Assembly (NCBI RefSeq): GCF_020379485.1
Contig: NW_026015668.1
Coordinates: forward strand, 248,001-312,000
Length of the DNA: 64,000 nucleotides
From: Brassica napus
Lineage: Eukaryota; Streptophyta; Magnoliopsida; Brassicales; Brassicaceae
Direction of reading: 5' to 3'
Part shown: positions 13,739-25,744 of the stretch, piece after piece
Layout of the letters: every line of letters starts with the position of its first letter
How positions within the stretch are numbered: the stretch's first letter is position 1
Program-made: the position numbers and the translations under genes
Notes under the pieces: model-generated
The model's input: the letters and a program-made list of their open reading frames with translations, nothing else
What the model was told of the DNA's origin: nothing
The model's database searches: none

Positions 13739-14180
13739 CTTGTAATGAAATCTCCTGATGAATCAAATGAATGAATATAAATATCGAAAATCTCCGACTC
13801 CCCAATCCAAAACTAATACAAACCCTGAAGTGCTCTTAGCCTTTGACTTCATTTTCATATTTTACTCCTTTCCTTTTTCTTTTCTATCTTATTGGATTTT
13901 CATGAATCACTCTTCTCGTCCATTGTCAATTTGTCACTACCTCGTCCATTGTCAATTTGTCACTACCTTGTAATGAAATCTCCTGATGAATCAAATGAAT
14001 GAATATAAATATCGAAAATCTCCGACTCCCCAATCCAAAACTAATACAAACCCTTAAGTGCTCTTAGCCTTTGACTTTATTTTCATATTTTACTCCTTTC
14101 CTTTTTCTTTTCTATCTTATTGGATTTTCATGAATCACTCTCCTCGTCCATTGTCAATTTGCCACTACCTCGTATTATTA
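13739..14180. repeat. 228-bp tandem duplication
   Basis: A unit starting CCTTGTAATGAAATCTCCTG at 13739 is repeated from 13967 with only a few changes. The first unit also contains a 26-bp internal duplication (CGTCCATTGTCAATTTGTCA..., 13918 and 13944). The near-identity implies a recent duplication. No coding function is apparent. Confidence 0.85.
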
Positions 14181-14182
14181 TT

Positions 14183-14184
<2 letters not shown>

Positions 14185-14241
<57 letters not shown>

Positions 14242-14252
14242 ACACACACACA
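14185..14252. repeat. (CT)n microsatellite followed by (CA)n
   Basis: About 29 CT units with one interruption, followed by CACACACACA. Confidence 0.95.
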
Positions 14253-15300
14253 TACATAGTGCGCATGCATATTTTATATGTACTGTCGCTGGATGGATAG
14301 GGACGGTCGAGTTAGAGATGGTGTAAGTTTTGTTATTATAGATTTCTGCTTTATGGACATATATAATTGTTATTATAATTAGCGCTCGAAGCCGGCTCTT
14401 ATCGCTCTTTTTGATAGACCAATGTAACTATATTATAAATTCATATCTTTTTTCTGGTAAAATAAGATTCATGATATATTTCTTACTTTGATGATGTAAT
14501 TACGGAAAACGATTGGATAAATGGATAGACTTTTATCTCCAAGGTTATTTCGAATAATCAACATTCCATTAATTCATTGTTTAGTTTTGTTTACTTAATT
14601 ACTTTTGGTTTTGTAACTACTTGTTAGTCGCAGTGACATAACATGATAACAACATAGCGAGTATTTATGATCATATTCATAGGTGATTACTTAACAAATA
14701 TTGACACACCGTGAAAAGATCTTAATTCAATTCGGAACTCCTACGTAAATGCTTAAAATAAATTTATCATATTGATTGTAAGTAAGTACCAGTTGTTTTA
14801 CTCTACTGATTTACATGGAAATGAGGAAATCGATTCTCACTTGATGCATTTTAACCACCAAGCGCGATTATCCACACAATTTTTGGGGTATAAAAATCCA
14901 TCCTAGAGACAAGGCCACCTACAAAATCAATGAGTGTTTACAAATGGATCGCACATGAGTCTATAAAGGGCTTGACCAGTCATAGGCCCCAACACAATAA
15001 GTATATATTAAGATGTCGTTCGTATTAAATATGTGTACTATACCGTAATGCGGCAATCTTTGTCATTTTATATTATTCAAAGCACTAATTTGCACTTTGA
15101 AAGTCGCAAGAGTCACTTGCTAAGATGGTTGCAGCATTGATATGATTATTATAGATGTTTTTGGTAATGAAGAAAAATGAAGGCAACGAGAAAAACCGTC
15201 GTCAGTGACAACGCACGCTTGCACTTGCCATAAGCACTCAAGTCCTTAGCTAACTTAACCCATCTCCACTACCATTACTAGAAACCCATCCAGTAAAACT
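14253..15300. other. Upstream region of the CLE2-type gene
   Basis: No gene. This is presumably the distal and proximal promoter of the peptide gene at 15448. I see no regulatory repeat that I can name. Confidence 0.45.
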
Positions 15301-15311
15301 CTATAAATAGA
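15301..15311 (+). promoter_or_regulatory. TATA box of the CLE2-type gene
   Basis: CTATAAATAGA lies 137 bp upstream of the ATG and is a near-ideal plant TATA box, followed by a CT-rich leader (15325-15410). Confidence 0.75.
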
Positions 15312-15447
15312 AACCCTCCTTGGATCTCTTCTTTCCTCATATACACTCTTACACACCGCGTTATCTACTACACAATTGCAACTCATCTCTCTCCCTTTCT
15401 ATTGCCTTTCTATACATAGAAACTAGTTGCAACATACTGTAACTGTA

Positions 15448-15687
15448 ATGGCTAAGTTGAGCTTCTCCTTATGCTTCTTGTTGTTTCTTCTGCTAGCCTC
15501 AGTCGCCATGGGAAGCCGTCCTCTTGAGCGGGCTCCAATAGGGGTGAAGGTGAGAGGTCTAAACCCTTCTATTAAGGCTAAGAGCGCGACTGCACTGGAT
15601 GTTCAAGCTTCAGGTAGCAGCAACAGCAGCCATGGAAAAACTCCAGAGCGGTTAAGCCCTGGAGGACCCGACCCGCAACATCATTAG
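15448..15687 (+). CDS. CLE2: CLE2-type CLAVATA3/ESR-related peptide hormone precursor
   Basis: A single exon encodes 79 residues. Residues 1-22 (MAKLSFSLCF then a leucine-rich stretch) form a secretion signal peptide. Residues 23-67 are a variable linker. Residues 68-79 are the mature CLE dodecapeptide RLSPGGPDPQHH at the extreme C-terminus, preceded by KTPE where processing occurs. The dodecapeptide and the signal region match my recollection of Arabidopsis CLE2, and the linker has diverged. CLE peptides are secreted, trimmed, hydroxylated or arabinosylated on prolines, and perceived by leucine-rich receptor kinases. CLE2 is reported mainly from roots. The ATG at 15448 is the first in frame, 21 bp after an in-frame TTG that would give an implausible start. 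No lesion is seen. Confidence 0.92.
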   Translation: MAKLSFSLCFLLFLLLASVAMGSRPLERAPIGVKVRGLNPSIKAKSATALDVQASGSSNSSHGKTPERLSPGGPDPQHH

Positions 15688-16302
15688 TTATTTAGGATTT
15701 CCTTTATAATCAAGTGAGTTGTTCTCAATTTCTTTGAGATTTGTATTTCTTATCAATAATTTGGTTGCAATGAATCTGTTTTTTTCTTTTATAATAGAAT
15801 TATGAATTTGGGTTTGTAAGATTATTACAAAGTATAACAGTTCTGTTGATATAATATTTGAAGTTTCGTTATCGTACGTTGGATATCTAAATTTCGTTAT
15901 TTTACCTTTTTGACTAAACAAGGACCGTATTATTATCCAGTATCCACAATTTATAAAAAAGAGTTTCCGTCTTTATTTTACTACTACTATTTTGTGCATT
16001 TAGTATATAGCAAACGCAAGGTATGAGGTTGATTTAAATGGTCATGCATGTAGGATGCTGTCGTATGATTACATCGTGTTTACGTCGATTATGACTAGTA
16101 TGTTAAAAAAACAAAGTTAATAACAATGGATTTCATGTAGTGACTGAGATTTTTGTTAGATTTATTGAAAAATAAAGACGTTTGGAATATATAGTATAAC
16201 TAATTCCCATTACAATGTTAAAAAAAAACTAATTCCCAGTACATATTAATAATAAAAAAAAATCTGAACATTCGTTGCAGAGTTTTTGAATATGCATGTA
16301 GT
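15688..16302. other. 3' flank of the CLE gene
   Basis: No further gene. AT-rich, containing the likely 3' untranslated region and polyadenylation area in the first 250 bp. Confidence 0.45.
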
Positions 16303-16572
16303 CAGGCCGTCTCAAATTATTTTTGGCTCTGTTCAAAAACTATTATTGGTATATTAAACAATGTAATAGAATAGTTTAAAAGTTTATAGTTCTAATTTTA
16401 TATATTTGATGTCTCTTTTGAAATGATAAACTCTAAATTTAGTAGTTTACCTGAAAATTTAAAGCCTTAAACCATAATTTATATTTTATATATTTATTTT
16501 TAATTTTTTTTTTTACTTTTAAATTTGGGTCATGTTCGACCGCTCCAGTTGCTCATGCTATTAGACGGCCTG
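16303..16572. mobile_element. hAT-type MITE, 270 bp
   Basis: Perfect 10-bp inverted ends (CAGGCCGTCT left, its exact complement at 16563-16572) enclose an AT-rich core. The flanking 8-bp duplication is CATGTAGT (16295-16302) and CACGTAGT (16573-16580), with one C/T change. CAGG-type ends and 8-bp duplications are typical of hAT elements. It has no coding capacity. Confidence 0.78.
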
Positions 16573-16936
16573 CACGTAGTATAACCACATTTCAAAAATA
16601 AGAAAGATATGAAACCAGAGAACACCATACAAAACCATGTTATTTTGTTGTTATTGCTTCAGTTAGATTTTTCTTTCCTAAAATTTTTACACATTATATG
16701 AAAATTGATTTACATAAAGATCAATGCAGTTTTTTTCAGTGCAAGAATAAACTTTTTAGAATACAACATGTATTTTTACTTCTCAAAAAAAAAACATGTA
16801 TATTTTAATTAATATTCTATATTGTCTATATACAGACTTTAAGTTCTGTCCATCATTTTTCTGAGCATTTGGTCCATCAGTTATTAAAAAATAGATTTAA
16901 AAAATAATATTTATCGAAAGGTCTGTTTATCTTGAT

Positions 16937-17125
16937 AAATCATGCTTTACAGTTAACCAAACACCTAATATTATGATCACCCATGGATGCTGGATCATGA
17001 GTGGAAAAGACAGATTCCTATGTACGTAAATCATATGTAAATCATGCTTTACAGTAAACCAAACACCTAATACTATGATCTCCCATGGATGATGGGTCAT
17101 AAGTGAAAAAGACAGATTCCGATGA
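16937..17125. repeat. Tandem duplication of about 102 bp
   Basis: AAATCATGCTTTACAG begins both copies (16937 and about 17039). Each contains CCAAACACCTAATA and a GATGATGGGTCAT-like block and ends AAAGACAGATTCC. Identity is roughly 85-90 percent by eye. Confidence 0.8.
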
Positions 17126-18660
17126 AAGAAATTAATTAAGAGTAACCGAACATTTCACACGTATAAAGAGATAAATCACTATCTTATAACTATATTTTAT
17201 TAAAATTGAAAAAAGCATTGGACCTAAAAGTTGACGAACGTGAAAACCAAAAAGGGATTATCGGCTGAAAATGGCATCATATAATAAAGTTTCTTTTTCG
17301 ACGAACAAAAGACGGCGAACGTGAAGCATTCTTTTTTGTTTTCTTAAAACTTAAAAGCAAGTCGTATTTTTACGTAACGCCAAAAACTAGTGACACATCA
17401 CACAACCCGAATGGACCCCCGTTATAAATTGTAGTAATTTTCTTTTAGAAACATGGTGAGTATTGGCGACCCTTCTTATCATATTGTAAACATACGCACG
17501 ATTTGGATCATATATAAATCTTAAGAATTCTAAATGTTATATTATAAATGATAGTGTTCACAACAATTAGTAGCTTTCGTTTTAAGTAGAACTCAAATAT
17601 AGTATTGAGCACAAAGATTACTAGACGCCTTTATAGTATTACTTTACAGGGGGCATAAACTTGTTTATACTATCATAAAAACACTGCAGAACAAAACATA
17701 TGAATTACATAGTTTAAGAATTTACATCTTTTGAAAGACGGAATGTTCTCACCATATGGTGATTCATTTTTAAATAGAACTAGAGTTTGACATGTGTATT
17801 GAGGGTGTTTGTTTTAATATAATAGACATATGAAATGCTTCATAGTACAAAATTGTAACGCTTGAACAAATGTGCATCTATCTTTGTTTGAATATATGAC
17901 AGTATAGATCAACGGTTTTTAATTGTGTATAATTTTTTAATTGGTTATATTGCGGTTGTATATAAAATCAATCAAAATGATATATTATATAACATATTCG
18001 CCAGTCAATAATTTTTAACTATATTAACCATTTTTGATATATTTATTTATAAACAAAAATAAATTATTATATTTATGCATATTAATAAATGTATTCCAAA
18101 ATAAAATGTATTTATGCTTTAATAAGATAGATAAATATGTCTCTAAATTTTGTATATGCCAAATAAATTCTACTTTTATGTTTATTTTTGACAAAAATAT
18201 TAAATTGAAATTTATTTGTTGTATTTTTATTATTCATATATATATATATGTATTATATTTACCATTAAACTATTTAACATATATTTGAAAATAACTTCAT
18301 ATGTTTTAACAAAAACATTTATAGTTATTCTTTTATGTGAAATTAATGATATAATAATATACACGAATATATAACATTTAAAGTTTGTAGTCACATTTTA
18401 AATTTTTTATTTATTTTAGAGAATAATAAGGTTTGAGAATATTCATAAATTTGGTAAGCTTGGTTAGAGAATAATTTAACAAAATAGATAATTTTGGTTA
18501 ATTAACTAAGTTTGATAAGTTTAGATATAGAAGAATCTAACAGAATAATTAATTAATTAATTAATTGATAGTTATTAATTCAGTGCACATATTGTAATTA
18601 TAAGGATGAAAATGGTTATTTCAAAAATTAATTCAGTTTTAATAATATAGATAGTTATTA
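17126..18660. other. AT-rich intergenic DNA
   Basis: No gene is supported. The DNA includes an ATTA microsatellite near 18550 and long A/T tracts. The open frame at 18034-18288 has the composition of random AT DNA. Confidence 0.5.
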
Positions 18661-18666
18661 ATTCAC

Positions 18667-19816
18667 TCATCTTGGTTGTCGTCTTCGTCTTCTTCGTAAG
18701 CATCTGCGAAAGTAAGTTTGTAAATTTTTAAATAGCTGGCAGTGTAGTTGTATTTGTTTAGCTGGTTCAATGTATGTATCGTTGAGTTTTAGTTGACTTG
18801 ATTGGCTTGGTATATTTGTTTTGAAGTTTATTTGTAAGATTAGACAAAAAGAGAGGTGATCATTAATGATTCGTCTTTTTTGGGATTCTAGTTTTTGGTG
18901 TTTTGATTGTTTGGGTTATTGTGGTTTCTTTTAAGCTGTAAAATAAAGATTTGTGTAAAATTAGATTGATAAGTAACGGAGATAAATAGACGACCACAAA
19001 TCTTGGGTATGAAATATTTTTGATTATTGATGTTACTACAATATAGACAGTAATATAAAGGAAATTATGTGTTGATTGTTTCTTACTAATCAATGAGGAG
19101 ACGGATAACGACTCGAGTTTTTTCATTGGTGAGGTCAGAGCCCTAGACAGAACGGATTTGCCCAACGACATCTGCAAGTTTAAATATCAGTTATGATATT
19201 GAAACATAATATAAACTCAGATGCAATATGCTAATATACATGAGAGTTCTAGGTTTGTGTTCGCAATCACTTGGAGATTGTCAAACAGTCTAATCTTGAC
19301 CGGAGATTGATCTCAGGAGCACCCATGATGACTTCATCAATAATGGTTAGTGAGATGAAACCAATGAGGAATGGATGATCAGTTATCTTGTACATGCTTG
19401 AGCACCTAGCAACCTCAAAACGATCGACTTTCACAATGGAACTTGCTTTCAAAGATGGCATGTAATGATTAGCACATCCGACGAGAGTAAACCCATGAAT
19501 CACAGAATCTGTAAATAATATCATTCAACAAAGAATAATGAAATCAATTAAACAATTATGTTAAATAAGTGTAATAGATCGAAGATTAACTTACCTTTTC
19601 ATCAAGGAAGAGAACTGTGATTCCCACAAACTCCCTGTCTTTCTTGAAGTTCAGGGAATCCCAGAAGCGGAGGAAGCCAGAGGCTATGCTATGACTACTA
19701 CGAACAAGACGAAGAGACTCGAAGGTTGAGTGACGGACGTCGGGATGCCGGTTTAATGAACTGGAGAGGCAGAGAGAAACATTTTCTAGAAGATGGTTAA
19801 ATCTAAGAGGAATCAA
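18667..19816 (-). pseudogene. RPA1-like (replication protein A large subunit type) pseudogene
   Basis: Minus-strand exon pieces follow the layout of the abundant crucifer RPA1-like OB-fold proteins. One is near 19595-19690 (NFKKDREFVGITVLFLDEK, then a GT donor at 19594). A second runs 19508 to about 19260 (SIVKVDRFEVARC, SMYKITDHPFLI, IDEV). A third is near 19170-19080 (DVVGQIRSV, then an in-frame TAG). An acidic C-terminal exon lies at 18707-18667 (DAYEEDEDDNQDE). The TAG and a frameshift near 19300 disable it. These genes are related to single-strand DNA-binding proteins and many copies travel with Helitrons or other elements, so a transposon-borne origin is plausible but not shown. Confidence 0.65.
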
Positions 19817-19859
19817 TGAGTTTTGTAGAGATGAATATTGAGTTCATCAAAGACGAGAA

Positions 19860-20477
19860 TCATATATATATAGGGTTTACAAAGGGGATACAAATCAGAA
19901 ATATTTATGATCAAGCGGTTTAAGATGTGGACATGAAGAGTTCACAGGTGAAAAAATAGATTACGAACAGACACACGACGCAACTCTGTAACTAGACTTG
20001 TTTGAGACAATGATGAAAAGAAACCACAACAGTTTACAATATGAGAAAACTATAATTGTTGCAAACTTGAGTTTTTTTCATATAACGTGTTGAATCCCAT
20101 TTAAAAATGAAACCCATAACACACTTGTAGGCCCGACCCTCAAGAGGAAGCCGAAGAAGCAAGGGCTTCTGACCTTCATAAATATATATTCGGTTCGGCC
20201 ATCAATGTACAAAATATCATTTAGCTTAGTGGTATAAATGTTGGTGTTTATATCTCAATAATTCGGGTTCGAGCCATGGACTTGATACTTTTTCACATTT
20301 TTTAAAATTGAGGCCCACAAAACACTGACGTGGCGCGCTGATGAGTGAACAAAAACTCAACTATTATAATATAGATTAAGATGAAAAAATATTATTTCGG
20401 TGCACATGTCGTAATTATCAGGATGTAAGTAAGTTTATTGCAAAAAAATATTTCAATTTTAATAATATAGTTATAAA
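19860..20477. other. Intergenic DNA with a tRNA-like SINE fragment
   Basis: At 20222-20278 the sequence TAGCTTAGTGG followed after about 35 bp by GGGTTCGAGCC resembles the A and B boxes of a tRNA-derived polymerase III promoter, as found in SINE heads. An AT-rich tail follows. The block at 20390-20470 (GGTGCACATGTCGTAATTAT...) resembles 18570-18650 beside the RPA-like pseudogene, so both may belong to one repeat family. Confidence 0.4.
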
Positions 20478-20890
20478 CCATGTTCTAAAATGCCGGGAAA
20501 TCGGCCGATTACTTTATGCTTAAACGTTGTTTGGCAGTGAACCGTGGCGGATTGAACCAACTCACTCAAAAAATTGGATTTTCCAAAAAAATAATAATTG
20601 TTTTTACTAAGTTTCGAGGTTAAAATCATGTGTATGGTTGAAACCGTATTAAAATTGAACAAATCTACAAGAAAAGAGGTCAAAGTGGCGTGAATCTTGA
20701 AAAATGGTATGATGCGGAAATTAGGGTTTACAGGTCGAAGTGGTGAAGTTGAAGATAATGGCATATCCATAATTTTCCAGTCATTAAAGATAAAAATAGA
20801 AAAATAAAGCAAAAACAACTTGTCCTCTACTCGAACCCACGACTTCATAGCTCAAGTAAAGCACACAAACCACTAGACTACACTACAACT
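20478..20890 (-). repeat. Dispersed repeat with tRNA-like head, minus orientation
   Basis: Read on the minus strand, the right end begins with GTAGTCTAGTGGT and, 30 bp on, GTGGGTTCGAGTA, which resemble polymerase III A and B boxes. The body then runs to TTTTAGAACATGG at 20478. I take it for a SINE or SINE-headed repeat. No clear target duplication is seen. Confidence 0.35.
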
Positions 20891-21440
20891 ACAATATTTT
20901 ACAAATATTAATATATATATATAGTAAAAACATTAAAAATTAATCTCTGATTAATTCCCAAATAATCTCTAATTTTTTCTCAATTCGCTAGGCCAAACCA
21001 GCTGCAGGAGTTATAAATGAATCAGCATACATTAAGAGGAGCTTTTATTTGACATACAACATTAAAAGGATCTTATTCGGTAGTTAAGATTATCTAAGCA
21101 TCAAGATGTGACACCGTGTCCCGTCAAAAAAAAGATGTGAAACAGTGATAGTGTTAGACTTTACTAATGAAAATATATTGAATGAGAAGAACAAATGCAG
21201 AACAAATGCAGTTTTTTATGATTTTTTGTCATTCACTTTAAAATATGCAGAATAAAAGTCTAACAATACTAAAAGAGAGATATGCTTAAAGGAGAGAATG
21301 TCCACATATAATCAAAAAATCAACCAATAGAAAGGTTTTTTTTGCCACGTCAGGCCGGCTTAAGTCGAAACTCGAAATAGATTAAATACTGTACTTTTTA
21401 ATTCCCGTCAAAGCCCAAAAAGCCCAGAAAACATATTCAC
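20891..21440. other. AT-rich spacer
   Basis: No gene or bounded element is visible. Confidence 0.45.
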
Positions 21441-24060
21441 ATTTCTTTCTACATCTACGATGATATATCTTTTCATCTTCCTAGCTCTTCCCCTTCCCCA
21501 TTATCACCCAAAAACCTAAAGCCATTAAGAATCTCCTCGTGACAATGACCCACCGTCGTCTACACTAACTCGTCAAAATTAACACTTCAATGGGTACAAC
21601 TCTTCATATTCCCTCAAGCTCACCATTATAATATCCTCACCGCTTTTATTGCTCGCCTATTCCATCCACCACCTAAACACATTCCACCGCTTGGCTTCAA
21701 CAACCTCCGTCTAACCCTTTGATTGATGAACAGGTACGCCAAAGTTTTATATTCCCATGTTTTAGTCTGTCAATTCATGTATACTCACTAATCTCATACA
21801 TGGACAGGGGCACTGTCATACAGAAGTTTAGAAGGTTCCCATCAGCTGAAGCCACAAATGAAGAAAGCCATGATGTTGTGATTGTGAGGAGGGTGAAGAA
21901 GAGGAGTATCCAGGTGCCATAGGATGCGGCTATGGTGATTAGTTCATCGTCTTTCCCGTGAAGATTGGAGAAAAATGTAAAAACAAGACATGGATCTTGA
22001 TTCGTTGCTATGTATAAACAAACGGTAATGATTACACTACTAATATATGGGTTTTTAGTCTGCAATTAATTATGCTCCAGATTTAAGTTCAAATACTATC
22101 TAAACTATGTTCTGCTTTTCAGGAAACCTTAAGACTTTCACTTTGTCAAACAAGCAGTTACAACACATATGTTGGTCTTACTCACTCTCATGTGAATACG
22201 AGTTCCTCTCCTCGCAAATGCGATTAAAGAGATAAATATGAATCTTGGTTTAGGTCTCAAGCATAACAGCGTGGTGTCATATCCACTGATCATCATGCTT
22301 TGAAATAATTGTATATATTGATATTGGGTTTAGATAGATCTGGCACAACGGAACAGGTTTGATAGTTTAGCTTCTTATTGTCTTGAGGCCTCTTTGGTAG
22401 CTCAGTTTATAGACATGAAGATTTCTGGAAACATGATTAGGAACCTTTAGGCTTTCAAGGGGAGATTTCAAATCGAGGAGTTCTCTCAGACGATGAGCAG
22501 AAGGACAATTGAATAAACAAATATCAGCTCGAAGAAGAATGGAGAATGAAGCTACTGATAATTGGTTCATTTTACTATGCCGCATTGACACTGAACTCAC
22601 AAGAGAGGACATTAAGAAACTCTACTATAAAATTGGTCTCATGTAAGTAGCATTCTACAATCAACTGATAATTACACTCAGTGGTATCAGAACATTCTAA
22701 ACTAATTTTCATCACCATAGTTTTGATATTTTTATTACGGCTATCTATATGGTCATGAGGAGCTTGCTATATGTGAAGATATATATAGATGTGGAATGTC
22801 TCAAAGATATAATCTGGTTTCTATGGATGGTGCCAACTGGAGATGGCGTCTTTCCTCATATAAAGAAAGATGACTATCTGACTTTATATTATTTTTTTTG
22901 TTCCATTCGGTTTTAACTACAAGCTGTGGTGGTGCAATAGTTTCAATGCCTATTAATTCTTTTGCAAAGACAGATGGCCGATACCGGATTGATTCCGAGG
23001 CAACACCAACAATGTTGAGTTGTCTTATGTACAATCTCTGCTACTAGAGATACTAAGCTTTCCTGTAAGTGTAAACCTTGAACACTGTTTCCAGGCTCAG
23101 TGTTTATGTTTTCTGCTCCAGGTTTCTAGAAAAACGGTGAAGGCTGTGATCGGGTCAAGTGGACAGAGATTGGGAACAAAACATTTCAAGCTCACACATT
23201 TCGAAGAGGTAAGATTTCAATACTTTATCACAAACCGCTGGCGCATTGCTTCCACTTAGATTCTGGGTAAAGTGATTGCTTTTGTCATCAGTGTTTTACA
23301 AGTCACCACTACACTCACTGAGTTACTATTTAAATCATTTGGTTATAAACCCGTATTGGTTGAATATTGACTTTATTTGTTAATTAGGTATTAACTGCTA
23401 CACGACTGAGAGACAATGAGTTTGTCACGACTAATGATATTTGTTTCGAGACAGACATTTGTTAACGTTAGCTACTGTTTTATTTTCCAGAAAATAAGCT
23501 CGGGATAGAGCGAAGAAGAATTCCTGGATATACAAATCCTAGAACTTTGAAGGTTGGATGGTAAGTTTTATCATGTGTTAACTCTTTAGGTCTCTCTTTA
23601 TCTTTGAGGAAGTTGATGCGGACACAACCATTTGGTGTACGTCAGTGATGTGTTGTTATAGTTGTTTCTGAACTCATAATACTAATCGTGGCTGAGTTTT
23701 ACAGTTCAACTATGCAGTGTTCTTTAATTAAATGAGTTTGATGAAGCAGGAGAACATGAACCTAATGCGGATATGTGAATGTATTGCACAGATCCAGAAG
23801 TCGTGGATTCACACAGTGTTGTCTACATGTTCTTACTCTGACGAAGAGTGAAAAACAATAAAGAAGAGTGCCATGTCTGAAAATTGGAGGTGGAATAAAA
23901 ACTCATTTGGTTGCTTTTGGTTTTCTTCGTTGTGCCTTTTTACAAAGAAACTATTGTACAATTTGCGATTTCACATTCATTTTATGCCAAGTGAGTGTGT
24001 ATGAAGATTTGCTAATAAGAATATCTCCGATTTGTTATCCATGGTTATCGGTATTGTAAA
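21441..24060. other. Unidentified block with coding-like fragments
   Basis: The base composition is closer to transcribed DNA than the surroundings: C-rich leader-like sequence at 21460-21715, then several short protein-like pieces separated by intron-like AT-rich gaps. On the plus strand these include 21809-21920 (KFRRFPSAEATNEESHDVVI), 22540-22635 (DNWFILLCRIDTELTREDIK), about 23128-23210 (KTVKAVIGSSGQRLGTKHFK) and 23491-23560 (ERRRIPGYTNP). No continuous gene can be assembled and I do not recognise the pieces. It may be a mosaic of captured gene fragments (a Pack-MULE or Helitron) or a decayed gene. Confidence 0.3.
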
Positions 24061-25744
24061 CTCTTGCAGGAATTTTATTATATTTGAGAAGCAATTAACT
24101 TAAATTTTGAAAATAATTAATATTACCTTAAGAAATTTCATAGATTTATCTCTGTTTCTGTTTTCAAAAAAAAATTATGCTTTTTTGATTATACTTTTTT
24201 TTTTAAATTGTGCTAATCTTCTATAAAGCTACCATGAAGCATTATAAAGGATAGTTCTTTAGAGAGACTCACAAAGAAAAATATATTGCTGAGATAAATA
24301 GGAAATATGTTAACACATCACTTGGTTCATGTTTTCCAAAAAAAAAAAAAAACAGTCAAAACTCTTTAAATCCATTGTTATAAAATCATGATATTTTATT
24401 AATTTATATGAAAAATTAGTTTAATTAAATATTTTCATATTTATTTACTTCTAAATATGTTTTACGTCAAATACTAATAATAATATTTTATTTCATATAT
24501 TTAGTTATTAATCGAATTATATATATATATATATATATTAGAATGTAGATATGTTTTAGATGTAGCATTAAACTATTAAAATAACACTAAAATATTAAAA
24601 ATTGATGATAGAGCACATTGAGAAGAAAACAAACAATAGAATTTCTTATACGTATAAATTTTATATTCATAACTATTTATTTATCATTTTAATAGAATTA
24701 TAGAAATATATTTGTATATGATTTCTTAGTTAATTGCTACCTTATTAGTATACTAAATTGCGTTCTATTTTGAATAAATTTATTAATTTATAGTGTTAAT
24801 TAATTTATTAAGTTTATAATGTAAATTATGTTTTGCTTTTTTCATTTTTTAAACCTCTGGTTAAAAATAAAAAAGCTTTTTTTTGTTGATGGGTGATGGA
24901 CTGGATATTTCATAAAAATACATTTTACTTACTATTTTCCAAAATTGGTGTAAAATAAGATATTTACATAAATAGGTGAATACGCTGTTGCAATATGAAT
25001 GAAATTCTTTTCTGATTTATTTTAGTTGTGGTCACGGGCGGACGCACTAACAATAGTACGGGGTCACGTGCCCCTACTGATTTTTATTTTTTCTTAAGTA
25101 ACATAAATTAATTTGATGAACTATTGTTAGTTTAGTGAAGAAAATTGAAAATGTGCTTCCATCAAAACTTTTTTTACTGTTTCTAATATTGTGCCCCGAT
25201 TAGAAACATTTCTAAATCCACCCCGGGTTGTGGTCTATAGGCTGTTGGCAGTTTGACTTTGACAATGTAAATATTGTTAAGTGCATTATTGGAAAACATT
25301 TTCTTCTCATGCATGTAATTGTGACGAAATATCGCTTCTTTCCGACTAAGATGAAGTAGTAGACGAAACAGCAAAAAAAAAAACAACGAACTCTGCCTCC
25401 TTCACTTTTTATTTTATATAATGGAAATAGGTTTAACAAAAACTTTATCTCCGTGATCTGGTGAAAAAAATAAACTAAAATTATTTATTTATACAATATT
25501 TTTTTTTTAAAGTAGAGATTAAACAAATAAGTAAGAGAAAGGTTTAATTAAAGGCTCATTCCGTTGACAAAAAAAAAAAAACTCATTCCGCTTCTTAAGA
25601 ACAAGAGTTTAATCTACGATGTATGCAAATATTTTCTAATTTAAAAATATAATCTAAGTGAACATTTTGTTGTAAATATTTAAAACTTTAGCAAAATATA
25701 ATCAATATGAAGAAATTTTTAATTTTTAATATATAGTAGTTATG
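24061..25744. other. AT-rich intergenic DNA
   Basis: No gene. A short (TA)n tract lies at about 24515-24540. Open frames at 25183-25439 look spurious. Confidence 0.5.

Noticed and set aside
14058..14326. Plus-strand frames with (SL)n repeats
   Set aside because: The repeat is the CT microsatellite read in frame; no protein-like flanks.
22367..23034. Minus-strand frames in the unidentified block
   Set aside because: Composition is random-like; the plus-strand pieces look more protein-like.
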